Shown here: positions 23,201 through 35,105 of the stretch, piece by piece
Layout of the letters: every line of letters starts with the position of its first letter
Numbering within the stretch: the first letter of the stretch is position 1
Assembly: GCA_951213105.1 (NCBI GenBank)
Contig: OX578153.1
Coordinates: forward strand, 51,957,020 to 52,021,019
From: Amaurobius ferox
Lineage: Eukaryota; Arthropoda; Arachnida; Araneae; Amaurobiidae
Reading direction: 5' to 3'
Length of the DNA stretch: 64,000 bases
The notes under the pieces: generated by a model
Database searches by the model: none
Seen by the model: only the letters and a program-made list of their open reading frames with translations
What the model was told of the DNA's origin: nothing
Made by a program: the position numbers and the translations under genes

Positions 23201-23771
23201 ATTGGAAAAGATTTAATAAAAATCGTCTACCGCATAAACATAGTGGATTTACATCTGCTGCAAATCCAAAATAATTACTAAGATGTGGTAAAATAGTATA
23301 GTTGTCGTTGTAAACAAACAATACTCTACCATGGGCTGTAAAAAATCTCTTACCGTCAAACCCCCACCTTTTCAGAAATTCGGCTTTACCTGGAAAAAGC
23401 TAAGTGTCCTAAAAGTAAAACAATGCCATACTAGACACTTAAATAATAACACTTTGGAATATTTATTTATTTTATTTATTTAATTTTTATCTTTCACTTT
23501 AATGTTATGTTTGACGATTACAAAAACTATTCTTCCGCTTAAAACCTTATTCGGGGACTCATGTGATGATATGCGTGATTTCTATGGCATTCATTTTCAC
23601 AGTTGTTTAAAATATAATGATTCCCCCTCTCAACCTAAGTAAAGGATATGATGTGGCTAGGCCTCATCCGCAATTGATAATTCTTTCCGATTGCGAAACC
23701 TATCAGACCTTTAAATTTATAATATGTTTATTATAAATTTAATGATACTTTTAACTTTCGATGATACTTTT

Positions 23772-24323
23772 AACTTTCAGAGACATATCGATAATATTAT
23801 TAAAAGAGATTACTAAAGACTTGGTTTCACCTTACGACGATCTCGTGTTTTTGCCAGCTCTGATACGATTATTTGTATTTATAATATCCTTGTTTAACCA
23901 ATTTTGGAATATTGTGCAATGATTTGGGACCCTGTTTACAATCTGCATTCTCAACGGATATAAATCGTGCAAAATAAACTAATACGTACTATTGATTACA
24001 GATTGACTGGTTATCCTTATGATATGCATACAAGGGAACTCAAACAGAAATATAGTTTAACGTCTCTTAAAAAAAGAAGAAGCTGGTCCTGCCTCTTGTT
24101 TTATTATAAGGTTTTAAATAATACTATTGATTGCCCTATTTTACTCTCTTGCCTGGAATTTCACATACCTGTCAATAATACCGGGAAAAAAACTCTTTTT
24201 CACAATACTACTGTTAAACACAACTACATTAAATGCTATTCTATCTATAAATTTGTTGATCTATATAATACCTATTGTGCTAATATTGATATATTTAACT
24301 TGACTCCTGCCTGTTTTAAATAA
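23772..24323 (+). pseudogene. Jockey-like LINE reverse transcriptase C-terminus
   Basis: A conceptual reading with internal stops gives 'RHIDNIIKRDY', then 'PILEYCAMIWDPVYNLHSQ', 'VQNKLIRTIDYRLTGYP', and an open 118-codon stretch with 'SLKKRRSWSCLLFYYKVLN' and 'LEFHIPVNNTGKKTLF'. This is the region after the reverse transcriptase domain in jockey/CR1-type non-LTR elements (LEYxxxIW and VQxKxxR motifs). The catalytic palm lies upstream and is lost by 5' truncation. An A-rich tail with 'ataaaataaaaataaat' follows at 24446-24470. Confidence 0.78.
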
Positions 24324-24329
24324 GTCTGT

Positions 24330-24690
24330 TTCAATGCGCTTGACATGTTTACTACTTAGTATTCTTGTATCCTATGTTCTGTACATTTTAATTTCTTGTG
24401 TGGCTACTGTAACTGGATTTCATCTGTAGTTGCCACGTAAATTGAATAAAATAAAAATAAATAAAAATTATTTATCTACAATAGGTTAAAAACTCCGATT
24501 TTCGACACAATTCTAATTCTTTACCTACACATTACAACGTATTGTAGGGAAAGTAATAAACATCGCATATGAATGTAATGTAAACGCATATGAATGTATG
24601 AGAAAGTCTAGTGGAGACTCGAACTCCAAATATTTCTAAAAGCAGCATGAATTCACGTCAATAATACGTTGCTTGTATAATGAGTCAATT
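24330..24690. other. LINE 3' untranslated region and unassigned DNA
   Basis: The first 140 bases are the trailer and A-rich tail of the LINE fragment. The rest has no recognised feature. Confidence 0.6.
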
Positions 24691-24806
24691 TCCCCTCTCA
24701 ACCTAAGTAAAGGATATGATGTGGCTAGACGTCATCCGCAATGTATAATTCTTTCCGAGTGCGAAACTTTTAGATATCAGACCTTTAAATTTATAATATG
24801 TTTATT
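24690..24806 (+). repeat. Direct repeat of the sequence at 23625-23740
   Basis: 'cccctctcaacctaagtaaa' and the next 90 bases match the sequence upstream of the LINE, so the LINE fragment lies between two direct copies about 1.06 kb apart. A segmental duplication or two truncated relatives of one repeat could explain this. Confidence 0.8.
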
Positions 24807-25590
24807 ATTTATCTACAATATTTATTATACTACGATATGTATCCAAAATATTAATATATTATATACTAAATTATTTATCTACAATATTTATATGCTACAA
24901 TATTTATTTACAATACTACGATACGATACGATACAATACTTCGATACTATAATATTTATCTACAATACGATACGATACAATACTATGATAGTACAAAATT
25001 TATCTACAATACTACAGTACTACAATATTACAGTACTACAATACTATGATACTACGATACTACAATATTTTTCTACTGCAGAATATATTTATATACAACA
25101 ATATTTATCTACAATACTATAATATTACAATATTTACATATGCTACAATATTTATCTACAATACTACTATACGATACGATACAATACTTCGATATTATAA
25201 TATTTATCTACAATACGTTACGATACAATACTATGATACTACAAAATTTATCTACAATACTACAGTACTACAATATTACAATATTTATTATACTACACTA
25301 TTTATCCACAATATTAATATATTATATACTATAATATTTATCTACAATATTTATATACTACAATATTTCTCTAGAATACTACAGTACTACAATACTTTGA
25401 TACTACGATACTACAATATTTATATACTACAGAATATATTTATATGCAACAATATTTATCTACAATACTACAATACTACGATATAATACAACAATGTAAT
25501 ACGATGTGATACAACGCAATACGATGTGATACAATGTTACAATACTACAATATTATCTACAATATTAATATATTATTACAATTTATCTAC
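24800..25590 (+). repeat. Array of 'tatttatctacaatactac' variants
   Basis: Nearly 800 bases of short interlaced motifs: 'atttatctacaata', 'ctacaata', 'cgatacaatact' and 'actacgat'. Long frames over it (149 and 146 codons rich in Tyr and Ile) exist only because the repeat lacks stops in those frames. About 25590-25980 is unassigned. Confidence 0.9.
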
Positions 25591-25984
25591 AATACATGGT
25601 GTAAAGGGAAATTATCGAGATATTGCCAATGTACGGCTCTCGTATTTGACGTATTTAGCATTCCGCAATATAAATCATCCGTTATGCCTGTGTATTAGTC
25701 TGTAGTACCGATAACTCCAAAACAAATTCAGCAAAATGATTTGGGGGAAATTCTGACAAAGGGAAGGTTTTCAGTATATCAAACATGTTTTCTTTCTTGA
25801 ATCGAAGATACTGTTATAAAATATGATGTTGCAAACGTAATGATGTAAAACATGCAACGTATGTTATTTATAATGTTTAATTAAAATGTACTGAAGTTAT
25901 CTATAGAACATATAATATGCTTCTTTCTCAAGATATACTATATTCTTACATTTGAAATGAAAAAAAATCGTATTTTTTTTTAAA

Positions 25985-26160
25985 TGTTTGTTCATTGTCA
26001 TCATATGGGGGAAAATTAGAATAAAATATTACAATAATGAGATACAAAAAATCATAGAAAAATGCATATGCTCACTGTTACCAAATGAGTTATAATTATA
26101 ATGAAATATTACAACAATGAGTAAAAAAAATCATACAAAGATAAATATGTTCACTTATTA
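25985..26160 (+). repeat. Tandem AT-rich units of about 81-90 bp, left part
   Basis: Units share 'caataatgag', 'aaaatcat', 'aaatgagt' and 'taatgaaatatta'. The same array resumes on the other side of the K copy at about 27100, so K inserted into it. Confidence 0.8.
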
Positions 26161-26162
26161 AA

Positions 26163-26916
26163 AAATCTGATGTGGGCAACACATGACTTTCCTTATATAA
26201 TGTAATGAATTTACTACTTTTACAGTAAAAAAATAGGTTTTTCTTATAGTAGATACTAATATTCTTTCCAAGATATTGAATTTTCGACAATTAGTTGTCA
26301 TTTTCACGAGATTTACGTTAATTTGGCAACATTTCAAAAAGTCGCCAAGTTGGCGACTTTTCGCCAAATTCGTCGCCAAAATCTCGCCAAGAGTTATGCA
26401 CTAAGAAAAAAGTTATTCTTACAGCAGATAAATGACTATTGGCGTTCAAATACAAAAGTATTATTCAAAGTATATTTTTTCATGAATGGAACGAGCTAGA
26501 TCCACGAGAATGATGTCACTCAATTTATCGCATGGTATTACATATGAAAAGTGAACATATTTCTCAATAAGAATTTTTTTTTATGTGACTTTTTCATAAT
26601 TTTTTTGAAAAATGTACAATATCTCGAGAACGGTTCATGTTAGCCTTCTAAAATTTATGCCAATCGTTTTCTAATGAAAAATTACATAAGAAATGTCTAT
26701 TTGCGTAACTTTATTAGCGGTTTTGATTTTTTGACGATTTTTTCAAAATTTCATTCGAAAATTTAGGGAGGTTCTGAACATTCGATTACGTATAAAAACA
26801 ATAGGCTTCCAGTGTTTACGGATTGTGATTTTTGTACCAAATTTGGTTCGAATCGGTCCATTCGTTCGTCAGTTATCGTCTCCACAGACTCACTGACACA
26901 CACACATACACACATA

Positions 26917-26962
<46 letters not shown>

Positions 26963-27089
26963 TCACTCCAAAAATGTTTGATTCGTGATCAGGGATGCTT
27001 GAAACGTGCTCTCCCGTCGAAAACTCGAATTCGAATTTTCGACCCCGTCACAATACTTTCCTTATACATTATGTATATAAGGAAAGTAA
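26163..27089 (+). repeat. K-family repeat, near full length
   Basis: The order is: head 'tctgatgtgggcaacacatg', the block 'actttccttatataatg', a GCGAC-rich part with the palindrome gtcgccaagttggcgac (26341), 'catgaatggaacgagctaga', 'tctcgagaacggttcatgtt', 'tcggtccattcgttcgtcag', (CA)n, 'gggatgcttgaaacgtgctc', and the terminal hairpin 'tactttccttatac..gtatataaggaaagta'. It has no coding capacity. It lies within an older tandem array. Confidence 0.9.
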
Positions 27090-27475
27090 TTAGTGAAAAT
27101 AAAAATAAAAAATAACAATAATGAGTAAAAAATAATCATAAAACAATAAATTTGTTCATACTTATCAAATGAGTAAATAATAAAATAAACTAATATAATA
27201 ATGTGTGAAAAATGTCGTTAAAAATGGAATATGCTAACTATTATCAAATGAGTGAATAATATAATGAAAAATACAATAATGAAGAAAAAATCATATAAAA
27301 ATGAATCTATAATGTAATAAATTAATACAATGATGAGTGAAAAATCCCAAATGAAAATAATATGTTTACTCATATCAAATGAGTGAATAATAGAATAATA
27401 TAATACAATAATGTTTGAAAAAAATCCTAAAAAAAAATGATATGTTAATTATTGTCAAAATATTAAATACTAATT
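27090..27475 (+). repeat. Tandem AT-rich units, right part
   Basis: It continues the array at 25985-26160, with four more units containing 'tatcaaatgagtgaataa'. About 27480-28340 is AT-rich with no supported feature. Confidence 0.8.
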
Positions 27476-28339
27476 TTAAATTTAAAAGAAAGATGACATT
27501 AATAGAACGTTTGACATACACCTTTTTCATGATATAACATATATTTAATTCTGAACCGGAAAACTAATTATTAAATTAATTATGATCACTATTGTTAAAT
27601 AATGAGTGAATAATAATTTTAAATTCAAAAAGGTGATGATATGATTTATATAGCAGTTACCGCTTTACGCAGGATATACCATACTTTTAAATCAAAAATA
27701 GAAAAAAAAATTGTTAAAAATAAAATTTATTCACTAATATCAGATATGTGAACAATTAATTTTAACCAGAAATAAATAGACGGCATTGCTTAGCAGTTAT
27801 CACGAGCAGATAGTTCTCTAGATGTTAGAAATTTTTCTTTTACACCTGAATAGCCGAATGTGGGTGGAGATGAATGAATAAGATAAATTCTGAGCATTCC
27901 TTAAAACAATAGGCCAGTTTTTTTATTCACATGTGTGTCTGTTTATCTGTGAGTCTGAGGGCCGACGGTATTTAACGAAAACAAATGAGCTACCCAAACA
28001 AAATTATATACAAGTATGATTATTTCAATCCATGAGCTTCAGTGGCTTATTGATTTTTAGAGAGATCTTGCAAAGGACAGATGCTCGGTTATGCCGACAC
28101 TTTTCTTTTCTAAAATTGGAAATTATTATAAAATAATTAAATATTATTAACATTTTTGAAAAAATGTAGTCATTTTGTATTGAAAAACGATTGACTATTA
28201 AGACAAACTCCATACTAAATCTATTCCGGGCATTGGATGTTAAAAAGAATAAATATGATCAGATGATGCAAATATGAACAGATTATGGTGATATATATGA
28301 TTAGATGCTTTGTAAGTGCTTTTTTATCAAGAAATGAAC

Positions 28340-28373
28340 TAAAATTATTACATTATATACGTTGTATAGTGTA
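28340..28373 (-). repeat. K-family terminus split by a Tc1 element
   Basis: The stretch 'ttacattatatacgttgtat' corresponds to one side of the K terminal hairpin on the minus strand. The other side resumes at 29814 with 'taagaaaattattgtgac'. The Tc1 element therefore landed in the TA inside the hairpin. Confidence 0.7.
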
Positions 28374-29813
28374 CACTACCCGACATAGAAAATGCAACAT
28401 CATGAAGCTTTGGCCGTATAATTATACAAACTGCGAGACAAACGAAGCTGGCCGATATATGCAAATGATCTGAAATGCAAGTAGGTCACGTGATTAGAGT
28501 GCGGGATAAAAGGGATGGAAAAGGCAGATGAGCCATTCGTTGTTACTGTCTGTCGCTTACGGAAACCCGTTTTCCGAGCTATTTTTTGTTCAGAAAACAT
28601 GTGTTGTTGAAGAGATGTCTAGTTGAAGACACCAACGTTCACTTAAGCATTTGGATTATCGTACGAAGAAAATTGCCTTAGGCCTACGTATGGCTGAGTG
28701 GCCGTACTGGCGTATCGCCGAGTAGAAACACGCGTAGATACGTCCACTGTGCAAAGAATTCGGGGAAGATGAATTGAAGAAGGGCATGTGAATCATCGCA
28801 GTGATACAGGTCCATTCAGACATACGTCCGCACTCGTTGATCGACGCATTCGAAAGCCTGCGTTGGCGGCCCAAAACAAACGACGACTGTCAACGTTCTA
28901 CATAATTTACAGGGTACATTGAGTGTTCCAATAGCAGCGAGAAAAGTTTCTCGACGATTGTTTAAAAGCGGCATGCACTCTAACCGTCCTTTCCGAAGAC
29001 TGGTATTGACGACAAGACACCGACGTGAGAGATTGCAATGGTGTCAGGCCCGAGTCAATTGGACGACAGCTGTATGGGACAGAGTAGTGTTCAGCGAGGA
29101 GTCTCGGTTCTGTTTGTCGAATGAGAGTCTGGAAGCGACGTGGAAACAGATCCAATCCAGCTGCGATTTTTGAACGTCATACTGTTCGACAACGCGGCAT
29201 TATGGTTTGGAGTGCCATTGGCTTCGATAGCCGGGCACCTCTGGTTCATATCAGAGGCAGAATGACAGCACGACTATGTGGACGATGTGCTGAGATCCCT
29301 TATACTGCCCTACTTTCAGTGGTTACAAAATGATATTGTCCAGAAAGATAGCGCGCGATCACACAAGGCAACCATCAGCAGACAAGCCTTTTAATGTATC
29401 CAGGTTCTTCCTTGGCCTCCACTGTCTCCAGATCACTCACCCATCGAACATGTATGGGACGTGATTGGCCGTCGTTTGACTGCCCTGCCCCCGCCTCAAA
29501 TAGAAGACTACCTGTGGAGGATAATTGAAAGCATATGGTCATCCATCCCTCAGGAAACTATCCGCACGCTCATTGCATCTGTTCCTCGGAAGATTTCTAC
29601 TTATATCGCAGCAAGAGGTGGTCCTACTGCTTAATGATCACCCTTTCCATTGCATAACCCTTATTTATTGCATAACATATTGTATAACCCTTCTGGAATT
29701 AACATAACTTATTTATACGAGTATATGCCATCTCTGTCTGTGTGTTCTTTATCATCATACTCCTTCACTCATCATGCTCTTTCGTGGTGTTGCATTTTCT
29801 GCGTCGAGTAGTG
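28374..29813 (+). mobile_element. Tc1-like DNA transposon
   Basis: Terminal inverted repeats read 'cactacccgacatagaaaat' at the left and the complement of 'cactactcgacgcagaaaat' at the right, about 28 bases. TA lies immediately outside on both sides (28372 and 29814). The length of 1440 bases is normal for an autonomous Tc1, but the transposase is broken. Confidence 0.95.
28640..29634 (+). pseudogene. Tc1-like transposase pseudogene
   Basis: Conceptual readings in shifting frames give an N-terminal helix-turn-helix trace, then 'RRERLQWCQARVNWT' and 'WDRVVFSEESRFCL'. In the family that last block is FSDESRF, whose Asp is the first catalytic residue; here it is Glu. Next come 'QRGIMVWSAIGFDSRAPLVH' and, in another frame, 'VQKDSARSHKA' with the second catalytic Asp, then 'WPPLSPDHSPIEHVWD' with the third acidic position. 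Frameshifts near 29120 and 29290 and a stop after 'SRQAF' disable it. In its family the enzyme cuts and pastes the element at TA sites. Confidence 0.9.
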
Positions 29814-30640
29814 TATAAGAAAATTATTGTGACTGGATAGATATTTCGAATTCGAGTTTTTGACGGAAGAATACGTATATACATCCTTGAACTCGAATCG
29901 CAAGTTTTGAGGTGATGTTTGGGTGTATGTGAATGTTAGTGTGTGTGTCCGTGATTCTGCGAACACGATATTTCACGAATAAATGAAGCGTTTTGAAAAT
30001 AATTTTGCACGATTATTACAATTAGTAAATATCGAAACCCTATTGATTTTAAACGGAATCGAATGATCAAAAGATCCTCCCCTCCCATTTTTGAATGCAT
30101 ATTTGAAAAAAAAAATCATTAAAAATCAGCACTTTCAATAATGCTAAAAAATAATTATTTCTTACGCAATTTTTTTATTAGAAAACAAATAATTCAAACT
30201 TTAAAATTTTAAACTAGCATGAACTAAAACGAAAGATTGCACTATTTTTGAATAATTTTTTTAAATATCATTGAAAAATCAGATCTTTTAATACTGTTAA
30301 CTAAACAATCATTTCATATATAATTTTTAATTAGAAAACCATTGACACTTTAAAACCATAGCATGAACCGGTCTTGAGACATTGCACGTTTTTAAAATAA
30401 ATTTATCAAAAAAATTTATAAAGTTATAAAAGTAGGGAAAATTGTCAAATACGATAACTTTATACAACAATATATAACATTATTCTTCTGAATATAGATC
30501 GTTCCTTTCATGAGACATGTTACTTCTTTATAATAGTTGTGTATTTCGAGGTCCAAAGGATTTGCCATTAGTCCTTTATTTCATCCAAATGATATTAATT
30601 GAGTGTTAATTGCATTTTGATGAGGATTTTACAAATGAGG
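29814..30640 (-). repeat. Old K-family copy, minus strand, remainder
   Basis: It starts with 'attgtgactgg' and 'gaattcgagtttttgacgg', a short GT tract, then 'cattagaaaaccattgacac', 'accggtcttgagacattg' and 'ttcctttcatgagacatg' in reverse K order. It is heavily diverged, in keeping with being old enough to host a broken Tc1. Confidence 0.65.
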
Positions 30641-31160
30641 ACAAATAAATCATTCGTTTGAACCAGTAAGTTGACAAAAGCGCCCAATTTCAATTTACTT
30701 GGTGTTAATCCAATTCCAAAATCATGGTTCTGTGGATCTTGATCAACAAAAGGTGTTGTTCTGGATTTTTGATTACTTTCGCCAACCTATTCACCAAATG
30801 AACATTCTTTTCGCTAATTAAAGTTTTATTCGCCAACTTTTATTTTTATGTTGCATTTGAAACAAAAAAATGAAGTATAAATGCTCAAATTACAAAAAAT
30901 ATTGTTTAGGAAAGGACAAATAGAACAGTAGTACAGTAGAACACATTCGATTTGTATAGTTAGTACAGCAGCACGCATTCGATTCGTACAGTTAGTACAG
31001 TAGTACACATTTCGATTAATACTCCATGATTTTGATTTTAACGTTGGCTGAATTCAAAATCTCCAACATTTTCGCCAAATTAAATTTTCTTTCGCAAAAT
31101 ACGACAATGGTGATCGGCAGGGATAACGATACTCAGCTTATTGGGTATTCAAGGATATCT
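30641..31160. other. Unassigned DNA with a short tandem repeat
   Basis: At 30925-31015 the phrase 'gttagtacagcagcacgcat' recurs three times with small changes (period about 45). Nothing else is recognised. Confidence 0.55.
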
Positions 31161-31164
31161 TGCT

Positions 31165-31940
31165 ATTTATTTATTTACTTACTTATTTCTGTCAATGATA
31201 CATAACGGAACAAATCTAGTTACAATGATCACAGTACAGGGAATTATATGCATGAATGCAAAATCCTCAAACATGGATTTAAAAAAATTCAGACATAGCA
31301 AACAAATCGATACTATTAAAACATAAATTACATAACGTATAAAATGTAAAATCAGATAAGTTTCTCAAACAAATTGCGATCAACATTAGAGGAACGTGAA
31401 ATAACGTATGATACCTTAAACTAAGTCTACTTGAATAAAGATAAACCACATTTAAAAGTGCACTACAATTATCCTGGCTGATGAATAATTTCCTAAAAAA
31501 CCATACGCAACATACACAAGACGACCGTACACAACATGCTCAGTCGAGATATTAGTAAATTAATACCAAAAAAGTCCCCAAGACACACAGAAGAAATGTT
31601 ACCATTGACCTTGAAATAAAGGAACCTTACAAACTTATACTGAACCTTTTTAATCACATGAACGGAATCACTATAATAAGAATCTCTTTTTAAGGAACTG
31701 TATTCCAATAATGGTTGAACAATAGAATCAAATAAGAGAATTCAAACATTAATAAACGTTCTTAAAACAAAACCAAGTAGCCTATAAGCTCTAAAAACAA
31801 CTCCTTGAATATGTAAATTGAATTTGAACTCAGGTTGGAAAAAAAAATGACCAAGTCATTGAAGCTATTCACATGAGTGAGGAATTCAGAGTTAAATACA
31901 GTACGTACGTAAAATATTTTGTATGCCTATGAGTAAAGCG
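31165..31940 (-). pseudogene. Jockey-like LINE reverse transcriptase C-terminus, minus strand
   Basis: The minus-strand reading contains 'SIVQPLLEYSSLKRDSYYS', then 'VIKKVQYKFVRFLYFKVNG' and 'FFGINLLISRLSML', the usual C-terminal pattern of jockey-type non-LTR elements. Upstream pieces such as 'FNDLVIFF' are in other frames. The catalytic palm is missing through 5' truncation. The minus-strand 3' end has an 'aaataaataaatag' tail near 31165. It is a different lineage from the fragment at 23.8 kb. Confidence 0.75.
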
Positions 31941-31944
31941 GATA

Positions 31945-32710
31945 TTATTACATTTTGAAATAAGCAACAAAGATAAAAGTAACAGCCGTTAAGAATAATG
32001 CCCTGTTACGATATTTACATCGCGCATTGCTGTGATATTTTTTTGCAGAAAAGCAATAATAGAAACACATCTGTGTCTTTTTCGTGACATACCACATTTT
32101 TAAGTCCACATGCTGTTGCGTGTCTTCCGAAGGACACGCCTTTTTCAGACATGGCGAAAAATCTCCTGATCGATGCTTAGACAAAAGCATTTATCGTAGA
32201 GTGTGGATTTTATCATTTGAAATTCTTTGAGTTGGGCCAGCCGTCTCGTTAACAGAAGCAATGTCTTCCTGTCGAAAATACTTTTCGGCTAATTGTAAAT
32301 TTTGAACTTCCAATGAAGGATGACAATAAAAATAACACTTTTTGTTAGATGCATATATCTGTTCGCGAATTTATGTAATCGGATTTTTTCATAAACTGCG
32401 CAACCCATTGGAAACAAATTTAGTGCAAAGTAGGTTAACCGTATTTACTTTATACGTTAATTTCCAAACTGGTAAATCGGTAAAGCTTCGGTCAGGGCCG
32501 AAAATATTTTTTTTATTATTTAAAATCTACGATTTATTAAAATATGTACTATGTCTAATGTTGAAAAATGTCCATTTATTTTATATTTCTTTTATTTGAT
32601 TCTGCAGACATCCAGGATATGTCCCGATAAAGTTTTATTGCGGAATTGCCAGTTTTCAACCAAAGTCTATTCTGGAGGCCACAGGTATTAAATTACATAT
32701 AAAATCCATA
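31945..32710. other. Unassigned DNA
   Basis: Two short frames (80 and 85 codons) are present with no recognised motif, codon pattern or partner. I do not call a gene. Confidence 0.45.
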
Positions 32711-32714
32711 GAAT

Positions 32715-32915
32715 GTCGCCTTAGCAGACACGGCTACATATCATATTCTTGGAGGACGAGGAGACATGGCTATATCATATCAAAGACATGGAGAGCGCGA
32801 TGACGGCTACATACCATATGATAGACGAAGATACATGTCTACATATCATGTCATAGGCATTAAGACATATCTACATTTTATGAAACACGTTAAAACATGG
32901 CTACATATAACTTCC
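32715..32915 (+). repeat. Short degenerate array of 'gacatggctacatatcat' units
   Basis: About five units of 40-45 bases contain 'acatggctac' and 'atatcat' variants. A 79-codon frame over it is incidental. Confidence 0.7.
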
Positions 32916-33024
32916 ATCACAACTCATGAATATGAAAATATTGTAATTATGTCAAAATTCAGTCACACTGATTTCGATGAATCTGCATGTTTTGTATATC
33001 CCTGAATACAAATCAATCAGTTTT

Positions 33025-33890
33025 TACTTTTCCTACATACATAGTTTAACGTATAGAGAAAGTAATGTAATCGGGTCGAAAATTCAAATTCGAGTTTCCA
33101 ATGGAGGATCACGTTTTAAGCATATTTGTACTCGAATTAAACGTTTTTGAGGTAATGCCTGTATATCCGTATGTTAACGTATGTGTGTGTGTCACGTTAG
33201 TCTGCATATATATATATGTTAGTTTGTGCGTCCGTGATTCCGTGGATTCGAGCACCAAATGTTCGAATGAAATTTTGAAAAATGCATTACAAAAATCAGA
33301 ACCTTCAATAATGTTACATAAATAAAAATTTCGTATGTAATCTGCCATTAGAAAACAAATGACACAAATTTAGAACGTTAGCATGAACCATTGTTGTAAT
33401 ATTGTTCGTTTTTTAAATAAATATATCAAAACATTACATAAAATTAAAAAAGTATTAACTATCGTAAACTATATTCGCTTTTCATGTGCAATATTATGCT
33501 GCATATTTATTACATAATTTTCGAGGATCTAGTTTGTTCCATTGGCGTGAGAAGATATTTTAAATAATTGTTTTGTATTTTTATGTCCCTCGCTTCGCCA
33601 ATAGTCACTTTTTTATGTATAAGAAAAGCCCATCAATTCGCCCATCTGTAACGCGTGGCGGTAAATTTGGCAAGTTTGGCGACTTATTTAGGGAAATTTA
33701 CAAATTTGGCGACTTATTTAGGGAAATATTTACAAATTTGGCGATTTTTTATGCTGCCCAATTAACAAAAGTATTACTAAAATTGCAAAAATGACGCTAC
33801 AGTAACGAAAATGGCGCCAATTTGATGGATTAATTAATATTTTTATATATGGTACTTCGAAATAGTTTTACATGTTGTCATCCAGAAAAC
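33025..33890 (-). repeat. Diverged K-family copy, minus strand
   Basis: It starts at a decayed terminal hairpin ('acttttcctacatac..agagaaagtaa'), has 'gtcgaaaattcaaattcgag', a GT tract, 'aagcccatcaattcgccc' and the GCGAC-rich block. It lies head to head with the K copy starting at 33903. Confidence 0.75.
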
Positions 33891-33902
33891 ATATATAAAA
33901 AA

Positions 33903-34822
33903 TCTGATGTGGGCAACACATGACTTTCCTTATATAATGTAATGAATTTACTACTTTTACAGTAAAAAAATAGGATTTTCTTATAGTAGATACTAATATT
34001 CTTTCCACGATTTGAATTTTCGACAATTAGTCGTCATTTTCATTGATTTAGCATCATTTTTATCCATTTGGCGAGATTTTCATTAATTTGGCAACATTTC
34101 AAAAAAGTCGCCAAGTTGGCGACATTCCGCCAAATTCGTCGCCAAAATCTCGCCAAGCGTTATGCACTAAGAAAAAAGTTATTCTTACAGCAGATAAATG
34201 ACTATTGGCGTTCAAATACAAAAGTATTATTCAAAGTATATTTTTTCATGAATGGAACGAGCTAGATCCACGAGAATGATGTCACTCAATTTATCGCATG
34301 GTATTACATATGAAAAGTGAACATGTTTCTCAATAGGAATTTTTTTTTATGTGACTTTTTCATAATTTTTTTGAAAAATGTACAATATCTCGAGAACGGT
34401 TCATGTTAGCGTTCTAAAATTTATGCCAATCGGTTTCTAATGAAAAATCACATAAGAAATGTCGATTTGCGTAACTTTATTAGCGGTTTTGATTTTTTGA
34501 CGATTTTTTCCAAATTTCATTCAAAAATTTAGGGGGGTTCTGAACATTCGATTACGTATAAAAACAATAGGCTTCCAGTGTTTACGGATTGTGATTTTTG
34601 TACCAAATTTGGTTCGAATCGGTCTATTCGTTCGTCAGTTATCGTCTCCACAGACTCACTGACACACACACACACACACATACACACACACAGACATCAC
34701 TTCAAAAATGTTTGATTCGTGATCACAGATGCTTGAAACGTGCTCTCCCGTCGAAAACTCGAATTCGAATTTTCGACCCCGTCACAATACTTTCCTTATA
34801 CATTATGTATATAAGGAAAGTA
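33903..34822 (+). repeat. K-family repeat, near full length
   Basis: This is very similar to the copy at 26163 in every block, with the internal palindrome gtcgccaagttggcgac at 34107 and a perfect-looking terminal hairpin at 34788-34822. It is one of the youngest copies. Confidence 0.92.
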
Positions 34823-35105
34823 AAAATACAATTCAATGTTAAAAGCATTGCCCTGCGGATCTTGTGCATCTTTTTTTCGGTGTAAAAGAAGTAATTTCAT
34901 TCCATTATACAGTGTGATTAAAAAAAGATGGGCCAAATTTTGCGAGGTGGTAGTACACACCAAACCAAGCATTTTCCGTTATAGTTTACCAGTTCGGAAA
35001 GGAAACGTAAACGCACCAGTGGGCGCTTAATAGTGAAACCGATGAGGTAAGGCGAAAACACAAGAATGATTTAGAAGTTATAAAATGCTATTTAATAAAC
35101 AATAA

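Noticed and set aside
24673..25486. Frames of 146-149 codons rich in Tyr, Ile and Thr
   Set aside because: They fall in the TATC/TACAATAC array and exist only because the repeat lacks stops.
31945..33005. Small host genes at 31948-32190, 32342-32599 and 32766-33005
   Set aside because: The frames are short with no splice context, motif or codon bias that I can support, and the last lies on a degenerate tandem repeat.
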